A stretch of DNA of 64,000 nucleotides from Rhodococcoides fascians A44A (GCF_000760735.1 NZ_JMEX01000008.1:321813-385812), one strand, 5' to 3'; positions 39,325-48,537 are shown, numbered from the stretch's first letter. The notes: generated by a model not told the origin, from the letters alone. Translations and numbers: made by a program.

Positions 39325-39771
39325 TCAGGCGGCGTACTTGGTGACCAGCGCGCCCAGACGCGGGAGTGCCTCGGCAACGTTCTTCTGCGCAGAACCGCGC
39401 AGGCTGCCGTAGAACTTCTTCACGACGCTCTTGTCGGTGTCCTCGATGCGCGAGTCCGTCACCGACAGCAGCGCGTTCGACACCTGGTCCGAGTTCGCGA
39501 CGAGGTAGTCGGAGAACGTCCCGGTGGGCGCGGCGTTGTAGGACTGCCAGAACGGCTCGAGCTGATCGACGAAATCGGGCCACAGTGTCTCGACGGCCTT
39601 TTCGATGTACGACGGTCCGACCTTCTTGACGGCTCCGTAGCCGCCCTTGACCGCCAGGCCACTGGCGCCCTTCTTGTCCGACACCTCGGCGTCGATCAGC
39701 GCCAGGACGTCGGGCAGCAGAACATCGCGCTTCGACTCGTCGAGCAACGATTCCCTGAGTGCAGCAACCAC
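39325..39771 (-). CDS. Conserved actinobacterial protein, unknown function
   Basis: Mainly helical soluble protein of 148 residues with GTG start and a good GGGAGG site. Contains DVLALIDAEVSDKKGASGLA and a C-terminal EALPRLGALVTKYAA. No membrane segment, signal or catalytic motif. It may belong to the family recently numbered DUF6918, but I cannot confirm that. It lies after menC on the minus strand, separated by 48 bases. Confidence 0.7.
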   Translation of the reverse strand: MVAALRESLLDESKRDVLLPDVLALIDAEVSDKKGASGLAVKGGYGAVKKVGPSYIEKAVETLWPDFVDQLEPFWQSYNAAPTGTFSDYLVANSDQVSNALLSVTDSRIEDTDKSVVKKFYGSLRGSAQKNVAEALPRLGALVTKYAA

Positions 39772-39819
39772 TTCGAATTCCTCCCGGAGGTTCAGTTTCT
39801 TCCTTCGAACCGGGGAAGA

Positions 39820-40806
39820 CTACCGCAGGTAGGTGTATGTTCGCCGAACTCGCTCGTGCCACCACTGCACCCGCTCGGGTGCGGCGGCGAGTGCCGTCAA
39901 CCTGTCCGGATCGGGTTCGACGGGCACGGCCGCGATGGTTCCGTCCACGATGTCGTGCCCGTCCGCGACGTCACCGGTGAACAGGCTTCCGGTCCCGAGG
40001 CCACACGCGAACTCCAGCCTGGGGATCGCGGCCGCAGCGGCGAGACCCGACGCCATCCCCACCGCGGAGTCGAGTGCACTCGACACCACGACGGGCACCC
40101 CGTACTCCTCGAGTTCACCGGCGAGCTCGAGGAGCGCCCGCATGCCACCGAGCGGCGCGACCTTGACGACGGCGACGTCCGCTCCGCCTGCGCGGACCAC
40201 CCGCAGCGGGTCCTCGGCGCGTCGGATGCTCTCGTCGGCCGCGATGCGCACTCCGGGAAGAAGGCGTCGTAGTTCGACGAGCTCGGCGACCGTCGCGCAG
40301 GGCTGTTCCACGTACTCGAGGTCGCCGTCCTCCAGCAGCGCCGAGATGGCAGTCACCGCCTGCGGGACGGTCCACCCGCCGTTGGCGTCCACTCGGACGT
40401 GTGGAACGAGCGCGCGGACGGCTCGAACCCGTGCGACGTCGCCTGAGACGCTCGTCTCGAAACCGACCTGGCCTTTCTCGGCGACCTTGACCTTGGCGGT
40501 GTCGACGCCGGGGTACCGGGCCAGGATGCCGGGAACCTCGTCGGGGGTGACGGCGGGGACTGTTCCGTTGACGCGGACGCGTTCGCGATACGGCTGGGGA
40601 GGTCCGTCCCACGCTGCTTCGACGGCCGAGCGCAGCCAGTTCGACGATTCGGCGTCGTCGTATTCGACGAAGGGTCCGAACTCGCCCCAGCCGGCGGGCC
40701 CGTGGAACACCACCACTTCGCGTGTCGTGATGCCGCGGAACTTCGTGCGCATCGGCAGGGACAGCACGTGTGAGGACGCGAGAAGCTCCTCGAGAGGCGG
40801 TGTCAC
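39820..40806 (-). CDS. menC: o-Succinylbenzoate synthase MenC
   Basis: Enolase-superfamily protein of 328 residues. The catalytic lysine in DTAKVKVAEKG, metal ligands in HVRVDANGGW, LEYVEQPC and IAADES, and the second lysine in ADVAVVKVAPLGG are all present. It dehydrates SHCHC to o-succinylbenzoate. GTG at 40806 overlaps the thioesterase stop by GTGA, so both are coupled. Confidence 0.94.
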   Translation of the reverse strand: MTPPLEELLASSHVLSLPMRTKFRGITTREVVVFHGPAGWGEFGPFVEYDDAESSNWLRSAVEAAWDGPPQPYRERVRVNGTVPAVTPDEVPGILARYPGVDTAKVKVAEKGQVGFETSVSGDVARVRAVRALVPHVRVDANGGWTVPQAVTAISALLEDGDLEYVEQPCATVAELVELRRLLPGVRIAADESIRRAEDPLRVVRAGGADVAVVKVAPLGGMRALLELAGELEEYGVPVVVSSALDSAVGMASGLAAAAAIPRLEFACGLGTGSLFTGDVADGHDIVDGTIAAVPVEPDPDRLTALAAAPERVQWWHERVRRTYTYLR

Positions 40807-41432
40807 GGCTGGCCCTTGAGAAGTTGCACCATCAGGGCGTCGGAGTCCGCGAGTACGTTTCCGTCGAGGTCACGCAGGACGGCACTGATGAACGTCTTGC
40901 GGCCCTCCACTCGGTCGACGCTGCCCTCGACCACGAGTTCGGTGTTCAGTGGGGTGATCTTGCGGTAGTTGATGTGCAGGTATGCGGTTCGGCTGATCGG
41001 GCGTCCGTACGCGTGCTGGATCAGCCCGAACATCTCGTCGAACAGCAGCGGGAGTGTTCCTCCGTGCGCGGCGCCGTTCCCACCCAGGTGATAGCGGCGG
41101 AACACGCCTCGGCTGCGCACGCCTTCCGCGTCGAATTTCTCGATGCGCCACGGCAGCATCAGCAGTGATCCGCGGCCCGGCAGACGGATGGCCCGCCCGG
41201 CCGGAGATTCGCCTTCGGGAACTTGGAACGGGGCAAGTTCGGCGTTCATCGCCTCGACCTGCTCGGCGAGCTTCTCGGTCAGTTCCGGAGTGGGAGCGGT
41301 ACTGACGGCGAGGTCCTGCAGTGTCCGCAGCGCCTCGACGAGGCGTCCCCACTCGGGGCCGACGTTCGCGGGGGTGAACTTCGGGAATCCGCCGTGGTGG
41401 GAGTACTCGTCCTGGCGTGCGTCTTCACTCAT
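40803..41432 (-). CDS. PaaI-type hot-dog thioesterase, candidate DHNA-CoA hydrolase
   Basis: Protein of 209 residues. An N-terminal helical extension (residues about 20-70) is followed by a hot-dog domain with GNGAAHGGTLPLLFDEMFGL, containing the conserved His-Gly-Gly and acidic residue of PaaI-type enzymes, then YLHINYRKITPLNTELVVEG. ATG at 41432. It overlaps menC and is divergent from menB by 40 bases, so hydrolysis of 1,4-dihydroxy-2-naphthoyl-CoA, for which actinobacterial enzymes are poorly known, is a plausible job. A general acyl-CoA thioesterase is the alternative. Confidence 0.8.
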   Translation of the reverse strand: MSEDARQDEYSHHGGFPKFTPANVGPEWGRLVEALRTLQDLAVSTAPTPELTEKLAEQVEAMNAELAPFQVPEGESPAGRAIRLPGRGSLLMLPWRIEKFDAEGVRSRGVFRRYHLGGNGAAHGGTLPLLFDEMFGLIQHAYGRPISRTAYLHINYRKITPLNTELVVEGSVDRVEGRKTFISAVLRDLDGNVLADSDALMVQLLKGQP

Positions 41433-41472
41433 CTCTGCACCGTATCGTGCGGTCCGAAGCACTGGCTCTATC

Positions 41473-42375
41473 GTGGCCCAGGTGACCTTTACTCCTTCGC
41501 TCTGGCAGCCGGTTCCCGGGTTCGACGACCTCACCGACATCACCTATCACCGCCACGTCACCGACGACACCGTGCGGATCGCGTTCGACCGTCCCGAGGT
41601 CCGAAACGCGTTCCGGCCCCACACCGTCGACGAGCTGTATCGCACGTTGGAACACGCGCGCGTCAGCTCGGACGTCGGCACGGTGCTCCTCACCGGCAAC
41701 GGACCGAGCCCGAAGGACGGTGGCTGGGCGTTCTGCTCGGGCGGAGATCAGCGCATCCGTGGACGCAGCGGCTACCAGTACGCCGAGGGAGACACGGCGG
41801 ACACCGTCGACAAGGCCCGGGCCGGACGGTTGCACATCCTCGAGGTGCAGCGCCTGATCCGGTTCATGCCCAAGGTCGTCATCTGTCTGGTCAACGGCTG
41901 GGCTGCGGGCGGAGGCCACAGCCTGCACGTCGTCTGCGACCTGACGCTCGCGAGCCGCGAGCACGCGCGGTTCAAGCAGACCGACGCCGACGTCGGCAGT
42001 TTCGACGGAGGTTACGGCAGTGCGTACCTCGCGAAGATGGTGGGACAGAAGTTCGCTCGCGAGATATTCTTCCTCGGCGACACGTACACGGCCGAGGAGA
42101 TGCATCGAATGGGCGCAGTCAACCGCGTCGTCGATCACGACGAACTCGAGAACGTGGCCATCGAGTGGGCCGCGAAGATCAACGCCAAGTCTCCGCAGGC
42201 GCAGCGGATGTTGAAGTACGCGTTCAACCTTCAGGACGACGGCCTGGTCGGCCAGCAGCTCTTCGCCGGTGAGGCGACGCGTCTGGCGTACATGACCGAC
42301 GAAGCCGTCGAGGGCCGCGATTCGTTCCTTCAGAAGAGGGATCCGGACTGGTCGCCGTTCCCCCGCTACTTCTAA
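41473..42375 (+). CDS. menB: 1,4-Dihydroxy-2-naphthoyl-CoA synthase MenB
   Basis: Crotonase-fold protein of 300 residues. The family start VPGFDDLTDITYHRHVTDDT, the oxyanion loop FCSGGDQRIRG, GWAAGGGHSLHVVCDLTLAS and the DADVGSFDGGYGSAYLAKMV region are diagnostic. Cyclises o-succinylbenzoyl-CoA. GTG at 41473 was chosen by family length; the ribosome-binding site is weak. Only 40 bases separate it from the divergent thioesterase, so their promoters must overlap. Confidence 0.96.
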   Translation: MAQVTFTPSLWQPVPGFDDLTDITYHRHVTDDTVRIAFDRPEVRNAFRPHTVDELYRTLEHARVSSDVGTVLLTGNGPSPKDGGWAFCSGGDQRIRGRSGYQYAEGDTADTVDKARAGRLHILEVQRLIRFMPKVVICLVNGWAAGGGHSLHVVCDLTLASREHARFKQTDADVGSFDGGYGSAYLAKMVGQKFAREIFFLGDTYTAEEMHRMGAVNRVVDHDELENVAIEWAAKINAKSPQAQRMLKYAFNLQDDGLVGQQLFAGEATRLAYMTDEAVEGRDSFLQKRDPDWSPFPRYF

Positions 42376-42382
42376 AGGTTTC

Positions 42383-43519
42383 ATGTCCGTTTCTCGAAAT
42401 CCCCTCACGCATCGACGCCGCGCACCGGACAGTGCGTGGTCGTCGGTGACGTCGTGGTTTCTGCAGAAGCACGACTACGAGTGGATGCGCGAGTTCCAGA
42501 ACTCGCGGCCGTCGGGAAAGATCGTTCGGATCATCGTCGCCCTGTCGATGATCAACATCAGTGCGATGTCGTTCACGTCGCTGTTCGCGATCGGCGGCCC
42601 GACGGGTACCGCGGCGACTGCGCTGACGTTGACGCTGTGCACCGTCAACCTGATCATCGCTGCACTGTGGGTACTGCGGCCGTTCCCCGGGCGTCTCGGC
42701 GTGGTGTCGTTCGCGATCTACTCCGACCTGGGCGTCGCCGCCGCGCTGTCGGTCCTCGATCTCCGTAACGCGCTGCTCGGCTGTGTCCTGTACGCAGTGA
42801 TCGGTGCGTTCGTGACGTTCTTCCTCAGCCCGCGCTGGGTGGTGTCGCACCTGATCTTCGCCTCCGGAATCGCGATCGGCTTCGCAGTCGCGATCTACGT
42901 GCGCGGCGACATGGACACGATCACCCTGCTCGTCCAGACCGACGTGGTGCTGCTCGGCATCATGAGTGTGCCCGTCACCTCGCACATCTTCCTGACGACG
43001 CTGTCCGCCGACGCGCGGAGTTCCAAGCTCGACCCACTGACGGGCCTGCTCAACCGTCGGGGTCTCGACGCCGCCCTCGAGGACCTGTGGCCGCGGGGAC
43101 GCCGCGAAGGTCAGTGCGCTGCGGTGATCGTCGTCGACATCGACAACTTCAAGTCGGTCAACGACATCCACGGCCACGACGAGGGTGACGCGGTGATCTG
43201 CCGCGTCGCCGAGCGCCTCACCATGCATGTGTCGCGGTACGGAGCGCTGGGACGCACGGGCGGTGAGGAGTATCTGGCTGCGGTGGTGACGTCGAGACTG
43301 CACATCGACGCGCTTATCCACGGAATCAGGCGTGCCCTGCACGGTGAGGGCGATTCCGTTCCGGTCACCGTCAGCGTCGGCGCCGCGATTCTGTACGCCG
43401 AGTCCCCGCTGTGGACGACGAGCACGGACACGGTGAACACTGCGTCGAGAGTGGCCGACTCGATGATGTACGAGGCCAAAGCGTCCGGGGGCAACCGAGT
43501 GGTCACCACCCTCATCTGA
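42383..43519 (+). CDS. Membrane-bound diguanylate cyclase (GGDEF domain)
   Basis: Protein of 378 residues. About six hydrophobic helices span residues 45-215, then a GGDEF domain starts at SSKLDPLTGLLNRRGLDAAL. Metal-binding aspartate in VVDIDNFKSVND and the active loop RTGGEEYLAA (GGEEY, near residue 293) are present. The RxxD inhibitory site is absent. It makes cyclic di-GMP from GTP at the membrane. ATG starts eight bases after the menB stop, so it may be co-transcribed with menB. Confidence 0.88.
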   Translation: MSVSRNPLTHRRRAPDSAWSSVTSWFLQKHDYEWMREFQNSRPSGKIVRIIVALSMINISAMSFTSLFAIGGPTGTAATALTLTLCTVNLIIAALWVLRPFPGRLGVVSFAIYSDLGVAAALSVLDLRNALLGCVLYAVIGAFVTFFLSPRWVVSHLIFASGIAIGFAVAIYVRGDMDTITLLVQTDVVLLGIMSVPVTSHIFLTTLSADARSSKLDPLTGLLNRRGLDAALEDLWPRGRREGQCAAVIVVDIDNFKSVNDIHGHDEGDAVICRVAERLTMHVSRYGALGRTGGEEYLAAVVTSRLHIDALIHGIRRALHGEGDSVPVTVSVGAAILYAESPLWTTSTDTVNTASRVADSMMYEAKASGGNRVVTTLI

Positions 43520-43594
43520 CCGTGTGCCGATCGACACCGTGCTTGATTGACACCGTGCCTGATTGAAACCTGACGAAGCGGCAATACACCGATC

Positions 43595-44032
43595 ATGACG
43601 ACCGACCGCCAGACCCCGTCTCCCGAACACCGACGACCGGACGGACTGTCCGACGACACCGTCGCTGCCGTCGGCAAGGTCTCCGAGGCACTCGAGACGA
43701 TCGAACGCGCCCGCGGTCACCTGTACTCGTTCCACCAGCTGATGGGACACGCGGACCTGCAGCTCGGCGAGGCCGTCGATGCGCTGCGAGATGCCGGCAA
43801 CACGTCGGCAGCCGACCGACTGTCGGAGGAGATGATCGGTCGCAACGCGATCGACGGCAGGTGGTCGTTCCAGATCGTGGAGGAGTTCGACGATCTCTAC
43901 TGGTCGGCGTTCCGGCAGCACGAGAAGCAGACGAGGGACGAACTGCAGGAAGGGAAGCGACACGTCTTCGAGGCGGAAATGAAGGAGTCGCGGCGCACAC
44001 ACGAAAAATCGGGCCACGAAGCAACGCCCTGA
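43595..44032 (+). CDS. Conserved helical protein, unknown function
   Basis: Soluble, charged, mostly helical protein of 145 residues. It contains DDTVAAVGKVSEALETIERA and GHLYSFHQLMGHADLQLGEA, and ends in a very polar tail. No domain is recognised. It follows the GGDEF gene by 75 bases on the same strand. Confidence 0.7.
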   Translation: MTTDRQTPSPEHRRPDGLSDDTVAAVGKVSEALETIERARGHLYSFHQLMGHADLQLGEAVDALRDAGNTSAADRLSEEMIGRNAIDGRWSFQIVEEFDDLYWSAFRQHEKQTRDELQEGKRHVFEAEMKESRRTHEKSGHEATP

Positions 44033-44051
44033 TGCTCACACACGTCGTGCA

Positions 44052-44085
44052 GGCTGTGGTATCGATGAGGCTGTGGTATCGATGA
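44052..44085 (+). repeat. Two 17-bp direct repeats before the VOC gene
   Basis: GGCTGTGGTATCGATGA occurs twice in tandem, ending four bases before the VOC start codon. Each unit contains TATCGAT, which could act as a -10 element. Confidence 0.8.
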
Positions 44086-44088
44086 GGC

Positions 44089-44472
44089 GTGGAGATACTC
44101 AGCGGCCGAACGATCCTGCGTCCAGTCGACTACGAGAAGACTCTCGCGTTCTACCGAGACGGCCTCGGGCTCGCCGTGCATCGCGAGTACGGGGCGGGGA
44201 CGGTGTTCTTCGCCGGGCAGTCGCTGATCGAGATCGCGGCTCACGGTAGTTCGGGCTCGGCGCAGGTGTTCGACGGGGCGCTGTGGCTGCAGGTCCGCGA
44301 CGCGGAGGCCGCTGCCGACGAGCTTCGTGGTCGGGGCGTCCCGATCGAGCGTGACGCGAAGCAGGAGTCGTGGGGCCTGATCGAGATGTGGCTTCGTGAT
44401 CCGGACGGGGTGCCGATCGTTCTGGTGGAAATTCCTGCAGACCATCCGCTCAGGCGGGACACGCGGGGCTGA
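44089..44472 (+). CDS. VOC family (glyoxalase/bleomycin-resistance) protein
   Basis: Protein of 127 residues with two beta-alpha-beta-beta-beta modules. It begins EILSGRTILRPVDYEKTLAF and continues YRDGLGLAVHREYGAGTVFF, LWLQVRDAEAAADELRGRGV, then EMWLRDPDGVPIVLVE. Metal ligands are only partly recognisable. In M. tuberculosis a VOC protein lies next to pitA and menB as well, so synteny is preserved. GTG at 44089 follows the repeat pair. Confidence 0.8.
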   Translation: MEILSGRTILRPVDYEKTLAFYRDGLGLAVHREYGAGTVFFAGQSLIEIAAHGSSGSAQVFDGALWLQVRDAEAAADELRGRGVPIERDAKQESWGLIEMWLRDPDGVPIVLVEIPADHPLRRDTRG

Positions 44473-44493
44473 CGCCGGGAAGATCGCCGGTTC

Positions 44494-45774
44494 TCACGAC
44501 CGTGTCGCGGCGACGACCCTGCGCACGGCTGCTGCCGACTGGGGCCGCGACCACAGAAACCCCTGTGCCAGAGTGCAACCCAGCTCCAGTGCGACGTCTG
44601 CCTGAGCTCGCGTCTCGATGCCTTCGATGATCATGACCAGACCGAGGTCGAGGGCGACGGTGGACAGGGCACGCAGCAGTGCCCGCCCGCGGGGGGTGTC
44701 GATGTACTTCGTCAGGTGTCCGTCGATCTTGATACCGTCGGGCTCGAACGTGACGAGGCGTTCCAACGAAGACCAGCCGGAGCCGAAATCGTCGAGCAGC
44801 ACCCGGAATCCGAGCGCGTGCACATCGTCGATGTGTCTGCGGATGAGCGGTCCGTCGCTGACGGACGACGTCTCGGTCAGTTCCAGCGAGATCGAGCTCG
44901 GCGCGACGGAAGACATGGCGACGGCGCTCTGCAACTGAGCGACGGCGTCGGGGTGCGCGAGGTGGCGACCGGACAGGTTGACGCTCAACCTCAGGTCCGG
45001 TCGTGTCGTATGCCAGGCTTCCGCTTCTTTCACCGCGAGGCGCAGTACTTCGAGATCGATGTCGATGATCAGTTCACTCGACTCCGCGAACGGCACGAAG
45101 TCGGCGGGCGAGACGAGGCCTTTCCGCGGGTGGTGCCAGCGTGCCAGTGCCTCGAACCCGATGATCTCCCCGGTGCGCAGATCCACGACGGACTGAAACC
45201 ACGGCACGATCTGGCCCGCATACAGCGCACCCGCAAGGTCGTGGTCGTTGTCGAGCTTCGCGGCCGTCGACCCGACTCTGCGATGCAGATCCAGCTGTTC
45301 TTCCAGGACGGACCCGTACTGCTCGAGCTCCTGCAGCTGACTGTCGCTGAGCTCGCGGGGCATCCTGTCGAGCAGACACAAGGTGCCGATGACCAATCCT
45401 TCACGCCCGCGCAGCGGAACCGACGCGTAGGACGCGACCCCGTTCTGGTCGAGAATGTTGCGTTGCCGCACCGTGGCGTCGACGCGATTGCGGGTGAACA
45501 CGGCGGCCTTCTCACTGCGGACGACGTCATCGCACAGGGTGTCCGAGCGTTCGACCGTCGACACCGGCGGCCCGCCGATGTTGACGAGCGTGTACTGGGT
45601 TGTCTCGTCGAGGACGTTGAGCTGGGCGATGGCGAAGCCGACACTGCGTGCCGCGAGCTCCACCGTCGACCGCAACGCCGGGGTGGTCGCCTCGAGATCG
45701 AGATACCGGCGGGCGGAATCGCTCTGCCTGCGAGCCTGCGGCCGACGGGCAGCCGAGGACGGATCGTGCTCCAT
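44494..45774 (-). CDS. GAF-EAL protein, c-di-GMP phosphodiesterase
   Basis: Soluble protein of 426 residues. A GAF sensor domain occupies residues about 30-160 (VASYASVPLRGREGLVIGTL), then an EAL domain from about 180. Catalytic motifs are complete: GFEALARW, LSVNLSG, LELTET, LLDDFGSG, IKIDG, IIEGIET and AQGFLWS. It is predicted to hydrolyse cyclic di-GMP in response to a small ligand or redox signal. Starts with ATG. The opposing GGDEF gene lies about 1 kb away. Confidence 0.88.
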   Translation of the reverse strand: MEHDPSSAARRPQARRQSDSARRYLDLEATTPALRSTVELAARSVGFAIAQLNVLDETTQYTLVNIGGPPVSTVERSDTLCDDVVRSEKAAVFTRNRVDATVRQRNILDQNGVASYASVPLRGREGLVIGTLCLLDRMPRELSDSQLQELEQYGSVLEEQLDLHRRVGSTAAKLDNDHDLAGALYAGQIVPWFQSVVDLRTGEIIGFEALARWHHPRKGLVSPADFVPFAESSELIIDIDLEVLRLAVKEAEAWHTTRPDLRLSVNLSGRHLAHPDAVAQLQSAVAMSSVAPSSISLELTETSSVSDGPLIRRHIDDVHALGFRVLLDDFGSGWSSLERLVTFEPDGIKIDGHLTKYIDTPRGRALLRALSTVALDLGLVMIIEGIETRAQADVALELGCTLAQGFLWSRPQSAAAVRRVVAATRS

Positions 45775-45882
45775 CGTCGTCTCCTGTCCCGCAGTCCCGG
45801 CCCTGCTGTTCGAGCCTTCTCGAAATCCGGCCGCACGTCAGCTTAGCGTCGGATTCCGGTCACACCGCCCGAACCCTGCCGA

Positions 45883-47181
45883 TCACACCGACGGAATTCG
45901 GGTGTGAAGCAGTCTCCGCCGCAGAACAGCGGCCGCGAGACGCATCCCGTCGGGCGTGGGAGCGGGATCGTCGCCGTAGACGAGGAGGCCGAGCGCCGCC
46001 AGATCCTGCAGAACGTCGTCGCCGAGGGGTAGATCCTTGTCGGCAGCGTCGGGGCCGCCGACGTGCGACCACCCCTCGGCGGCCAACAGCTCGGTCACCA
46101 GAGGAGACGGATCGTCCGAGCAACTGCCTCGAGCGACGTCCGCCAACACGACCTCGGCCGCGATGGACTCCGGGTGGTACTCGGCGCCGACGAGCCGTTC
46201 GACGAGCGTCGACCACAACCGATCCGCGCTCATCTCCTTGGCGCGTGCCGTCGGCAGCAGGCGACCGTGGCGTTTCCGGACCAGACCCAACCGGAGCAGG
46301 AGTCGTCGGACACGGAGGACGGGCTCGGTTCCTCGTTCGTCGCCGACGGGAAACGGCCATTCCCGCGGTGTCCACAGTGTCCCGAGTGCCTGTTCGACGA
46401 CCGGAGCGGGGAGATACCCCTTGTCGGTCAACGTGATTCCGTCGCCGACGATGGCGAGCATGCCTTCGAGTCGCTGGACGCAGCCGTAGGCCGGGGCGAT
46501 CGCGTCGTGCAGCGCGGTGTTCAGGTCTCGGTAGAGCTCGACGCGCGGCGGGCTGTACCTCGTCCAGAGTGCGATCCGATGGTCGAGCAGTTGCTCGAGC
46601 AGAACACCACCGGCACGCTCGGATCGGAGGACCGAGTCGGTGATCCGTCGACGTTTCGCGGCGACCGCCGAGTCCCGCAGAGGCTTGCCGTCGATACCGG
46701 AGGACTGGAATTCTCCTGCGACGGAAGCGACTTCGAGGGTTTCTCCGATGAGGTCGACCATGGCGCGTTCGGCCCCTTCCGGAACGTCCTGCCAGGTGAT
46801 CAGGTCGCTGTCCTCGGGTGCGACACCCGAGGCGTTCACGGCGCGTTCGACGCGTTCCTGCCGACTGCCTTCGTCGGTGGTCGTCAGTAGCTCGCGCGTC
46901 CGTTCGCTGCGCGCGATGTCGGCGTACCGGGCGTGCCCGAGCCGATCGAGAAGTTCTGCGAGCGCTTCCGCGATGTCCCACGCACGATCCGGGTCCCCCA
47001 CCGATTCGCCGAGGTAGGACCACAGAAACGTCTGCACCGAGATCTGCGTCGGACCGCCGGGTGGCGAGACCGCACGCAGCCCCTCCCATCCCAGCGCCGC
47101 ATCCGCTGCCGACGCAGGGTCGACGGAGTCCAGATACGACAGGGCTGCGGCCACTGCGTCGTCGATCTGCATGCCGTCCAC
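45883..47181 (-). CDS. Hypothetical protein, possible winged-helix segments
   Basis: Protein of 432 residues with no recognised domain, signal or membrane helix. An acidic helical N-terminal half (DAVAAALSYLDSVDPASAAD) is followed by stretches such as GITLTDKGYLPAPVVEQALG and VRRLLLRLGLVRKRHGRLLP, which look like winged-helix repeats, so DNA or RNA binding is possible. GTG at 47181 or ATG at 47172 could be the start. The 182 bases upstream (47182-47363) lie between this gene and pitA. Confidence 0.65.
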   Translation of the reverse strand: MDGMQIDDAVAAALSYLDSVDPASAADAALGWEGLRAVSPPGGPTQISVQTFLWSYLGESVGDPDRAWDIAEALAELLDRLGHARYADIARSERTRELLTTTDEGSRQERVERAVNASGVAPEDSDLITWQDVPEGAERAMVDLIGETLEVASVAGEFQSSGIDGKPLRDSAVAAKRRRITDSVLRSERAGGVLLEQLLDHRIALWTRYSPPRVELYRDLNTALHDAIAPAYGCVQRLEGMLAIVGDGITLTDKGYLPAPVVEQALGTLWTPREWPFPVGDERGTEPVLRVRRLLLRLGLVRKRHGRLLPTARAKEMSADRLWSTLVERLVGAEYHPESIAAEVVLADVARGSCSDDPSPLVTELLAAEGWSHVGGPDAADKDLPLGDDVLQDLAALGLLVYGDDPAPTPDGMRLAAAVLRRRLLHTRIPSV

Positions 47182-47363
47182 TGTCCCACAATCGTGCGGT
47201 CCGACCCGCCTTCGGAGCCGAGTGACGCACGCCTCTCACAAATCGGGCAATTAGTGCAAAAAGGTGAACGGAAGATGAACCAGAGGCGTCGTCGAAGAAC
47301 CCGAGAAGAACACTCTGAGCAAAATTATCCGAACGGGCACTCGGTACCCCACACTTTCAAGAC

Positions 47364-48530
47364 GTGAGCGCAGAATTCCTCGTACTTCTCGTGGTGGTCG
47401 TAACGGCACTGGCCTTCGACTTCACCAACGGTTTCCACGACACCGCCAACGCCATGGCGACGTCCATCGCGACCGGGGCACTCAAGCCCAAGGTTGCCGT
47501 CACGTTGTCCGCCGTCCTCAATCTCGTCGGCGCCTTCCTGTCCGTCGAGGTGGCCGCCACCGTGGCCAAGGGCATCGTCAACCTCGGCGACACCGGCGGA
47601 CAATCCCTCCTGACCATCATCTTCGCCGGCCTCGTCGGCGGCATCCTGTGGAACCTCGCGACGTGGCTCCTCGGAATCCCCTCGAGCAGTTCCCACGCTC
47701 TGTTCGGCGGCCTCATCGGCGCCACCATCGCCGGCCTCGGCACCTCCGGTGTCGTGTGGGACGGAGTCTGGAGCAAGATCGTCCTTCCGGCCGTCCTCGC
47801 GCCGGTCGTCGCAGGCCTCGTCGCCGCCGTCGGAACCTGGGGTGTCTACCGCATCACGAACGCCATCCCGGAGAAGAACAAGGAACGTGGATTCCGTTGG
47901 GGCCAGATCGGTTCCGCCTCACTCGTGTCGCTGGCCCACGGAACCAACGACGCACAGAAGACCATGGGGGTCATCTTCCTGGCGCTCGTCGCCTACGGAA
48001 CCGTGACGCCGGACTCGGAGATGCCCCTGTGGGTCAAGGTCACCTGCGCACTCGCCATCGCGCTCGGTACTTATCTGGGCGGCTGGCGTGTCATTCGCAC
48101 GCTCGGCAAGGGACTCGTCGAGATCGCGTCACCGCAGGGCATGGCGGCGGAGTCGTCCTCGGCAGCAATCATCCTGACCTCCAGCCACCTCGGACTTCCT
48201 CTGTCGACGACGCAGGTCGCGACCGGATCGATTCTCGGATCCGGCATCGGCAAGCCGGGAGCTCAGGTCCGCTGGGGTGTCGCCGGCCGCATGGCCGTCG
48301 CCTGGGTCATCACCCTTCCTTCAGCGGGCATCGTCGGAGCCGTCTGCTGGTTCCTCGCTCACATCGTCGGCGGCCTGCCCGGAATTCTGCTGGTGTTCGC
48401 CATCCTCGTCGCACTGTCGGCGCTGATGTACATCCGCTCGCGCCGCCAGCCCGTCGACCCCGACAACGTCAACGCCGAGTGGGACGGCGGCCTGATCCCG
48501 GCCGACGAGAACACCCCGAGCAAGGTTTAG
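47364..48530 (+). CDS. pitA: Low-affinity inorganic phosphate transporter (PiT family)
   Basis: Membrane protein of 388 residues with about ten helices. The PiT signature FDFTNGFHDTANAMATSIAT occurs near the N-terminus, and its repeat SLAHGTNDAQKTMGVIFLAL near residue 193 marks the inverted duplication. It imports metal-phosphate with protons. GTG at 47364. Followed closely by a small membrane protein gene, as in M. tuberculosis (Rv0545c/Rv0544c). Confidence 0.94.
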   Translation: MSAEFLVLLVVVVTALAFDFTNGFHDTANAMATSIATGALKPKVAVTLSAVLNLVGAFLSVEVAATVAKGIVNLGDTGGQSLLTIIFAGLVGGILWNLATWLLGIPSSSSHALFGGLIGATIAGLGTSGVVWDGVWSKIVLPAVLAPVVAGLVAAVGTWGVYRITNAIPEKNKERGFRWGQIGSASLVSLAHGTNDAQKTMGVIFLALVAYGTVTPDSEMPLWVKVTCALAIALGTYLGGWRVIRTLGKGLVEIASPQGMAAESSSAAIILTSSHLGLPLSTTQVATGSILGSGIGKPGAQVRWGVAGRMAVAWVITLPSAGIVGAVCWFLAHIVGGLPGILLVFAILVALSALMYIRSRRQPVDPDNVNAEWDGGLIPADENTPSKV

Positions 48531-48537
48531 GACTGAC

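Noticed and set aside
45860..47239. 459-codon minus-strand frame overlapping the hypothetical gene at 45883
   Set aside because: Arg-rich composition; the other frame has balanced residues and plausible secondary structure.
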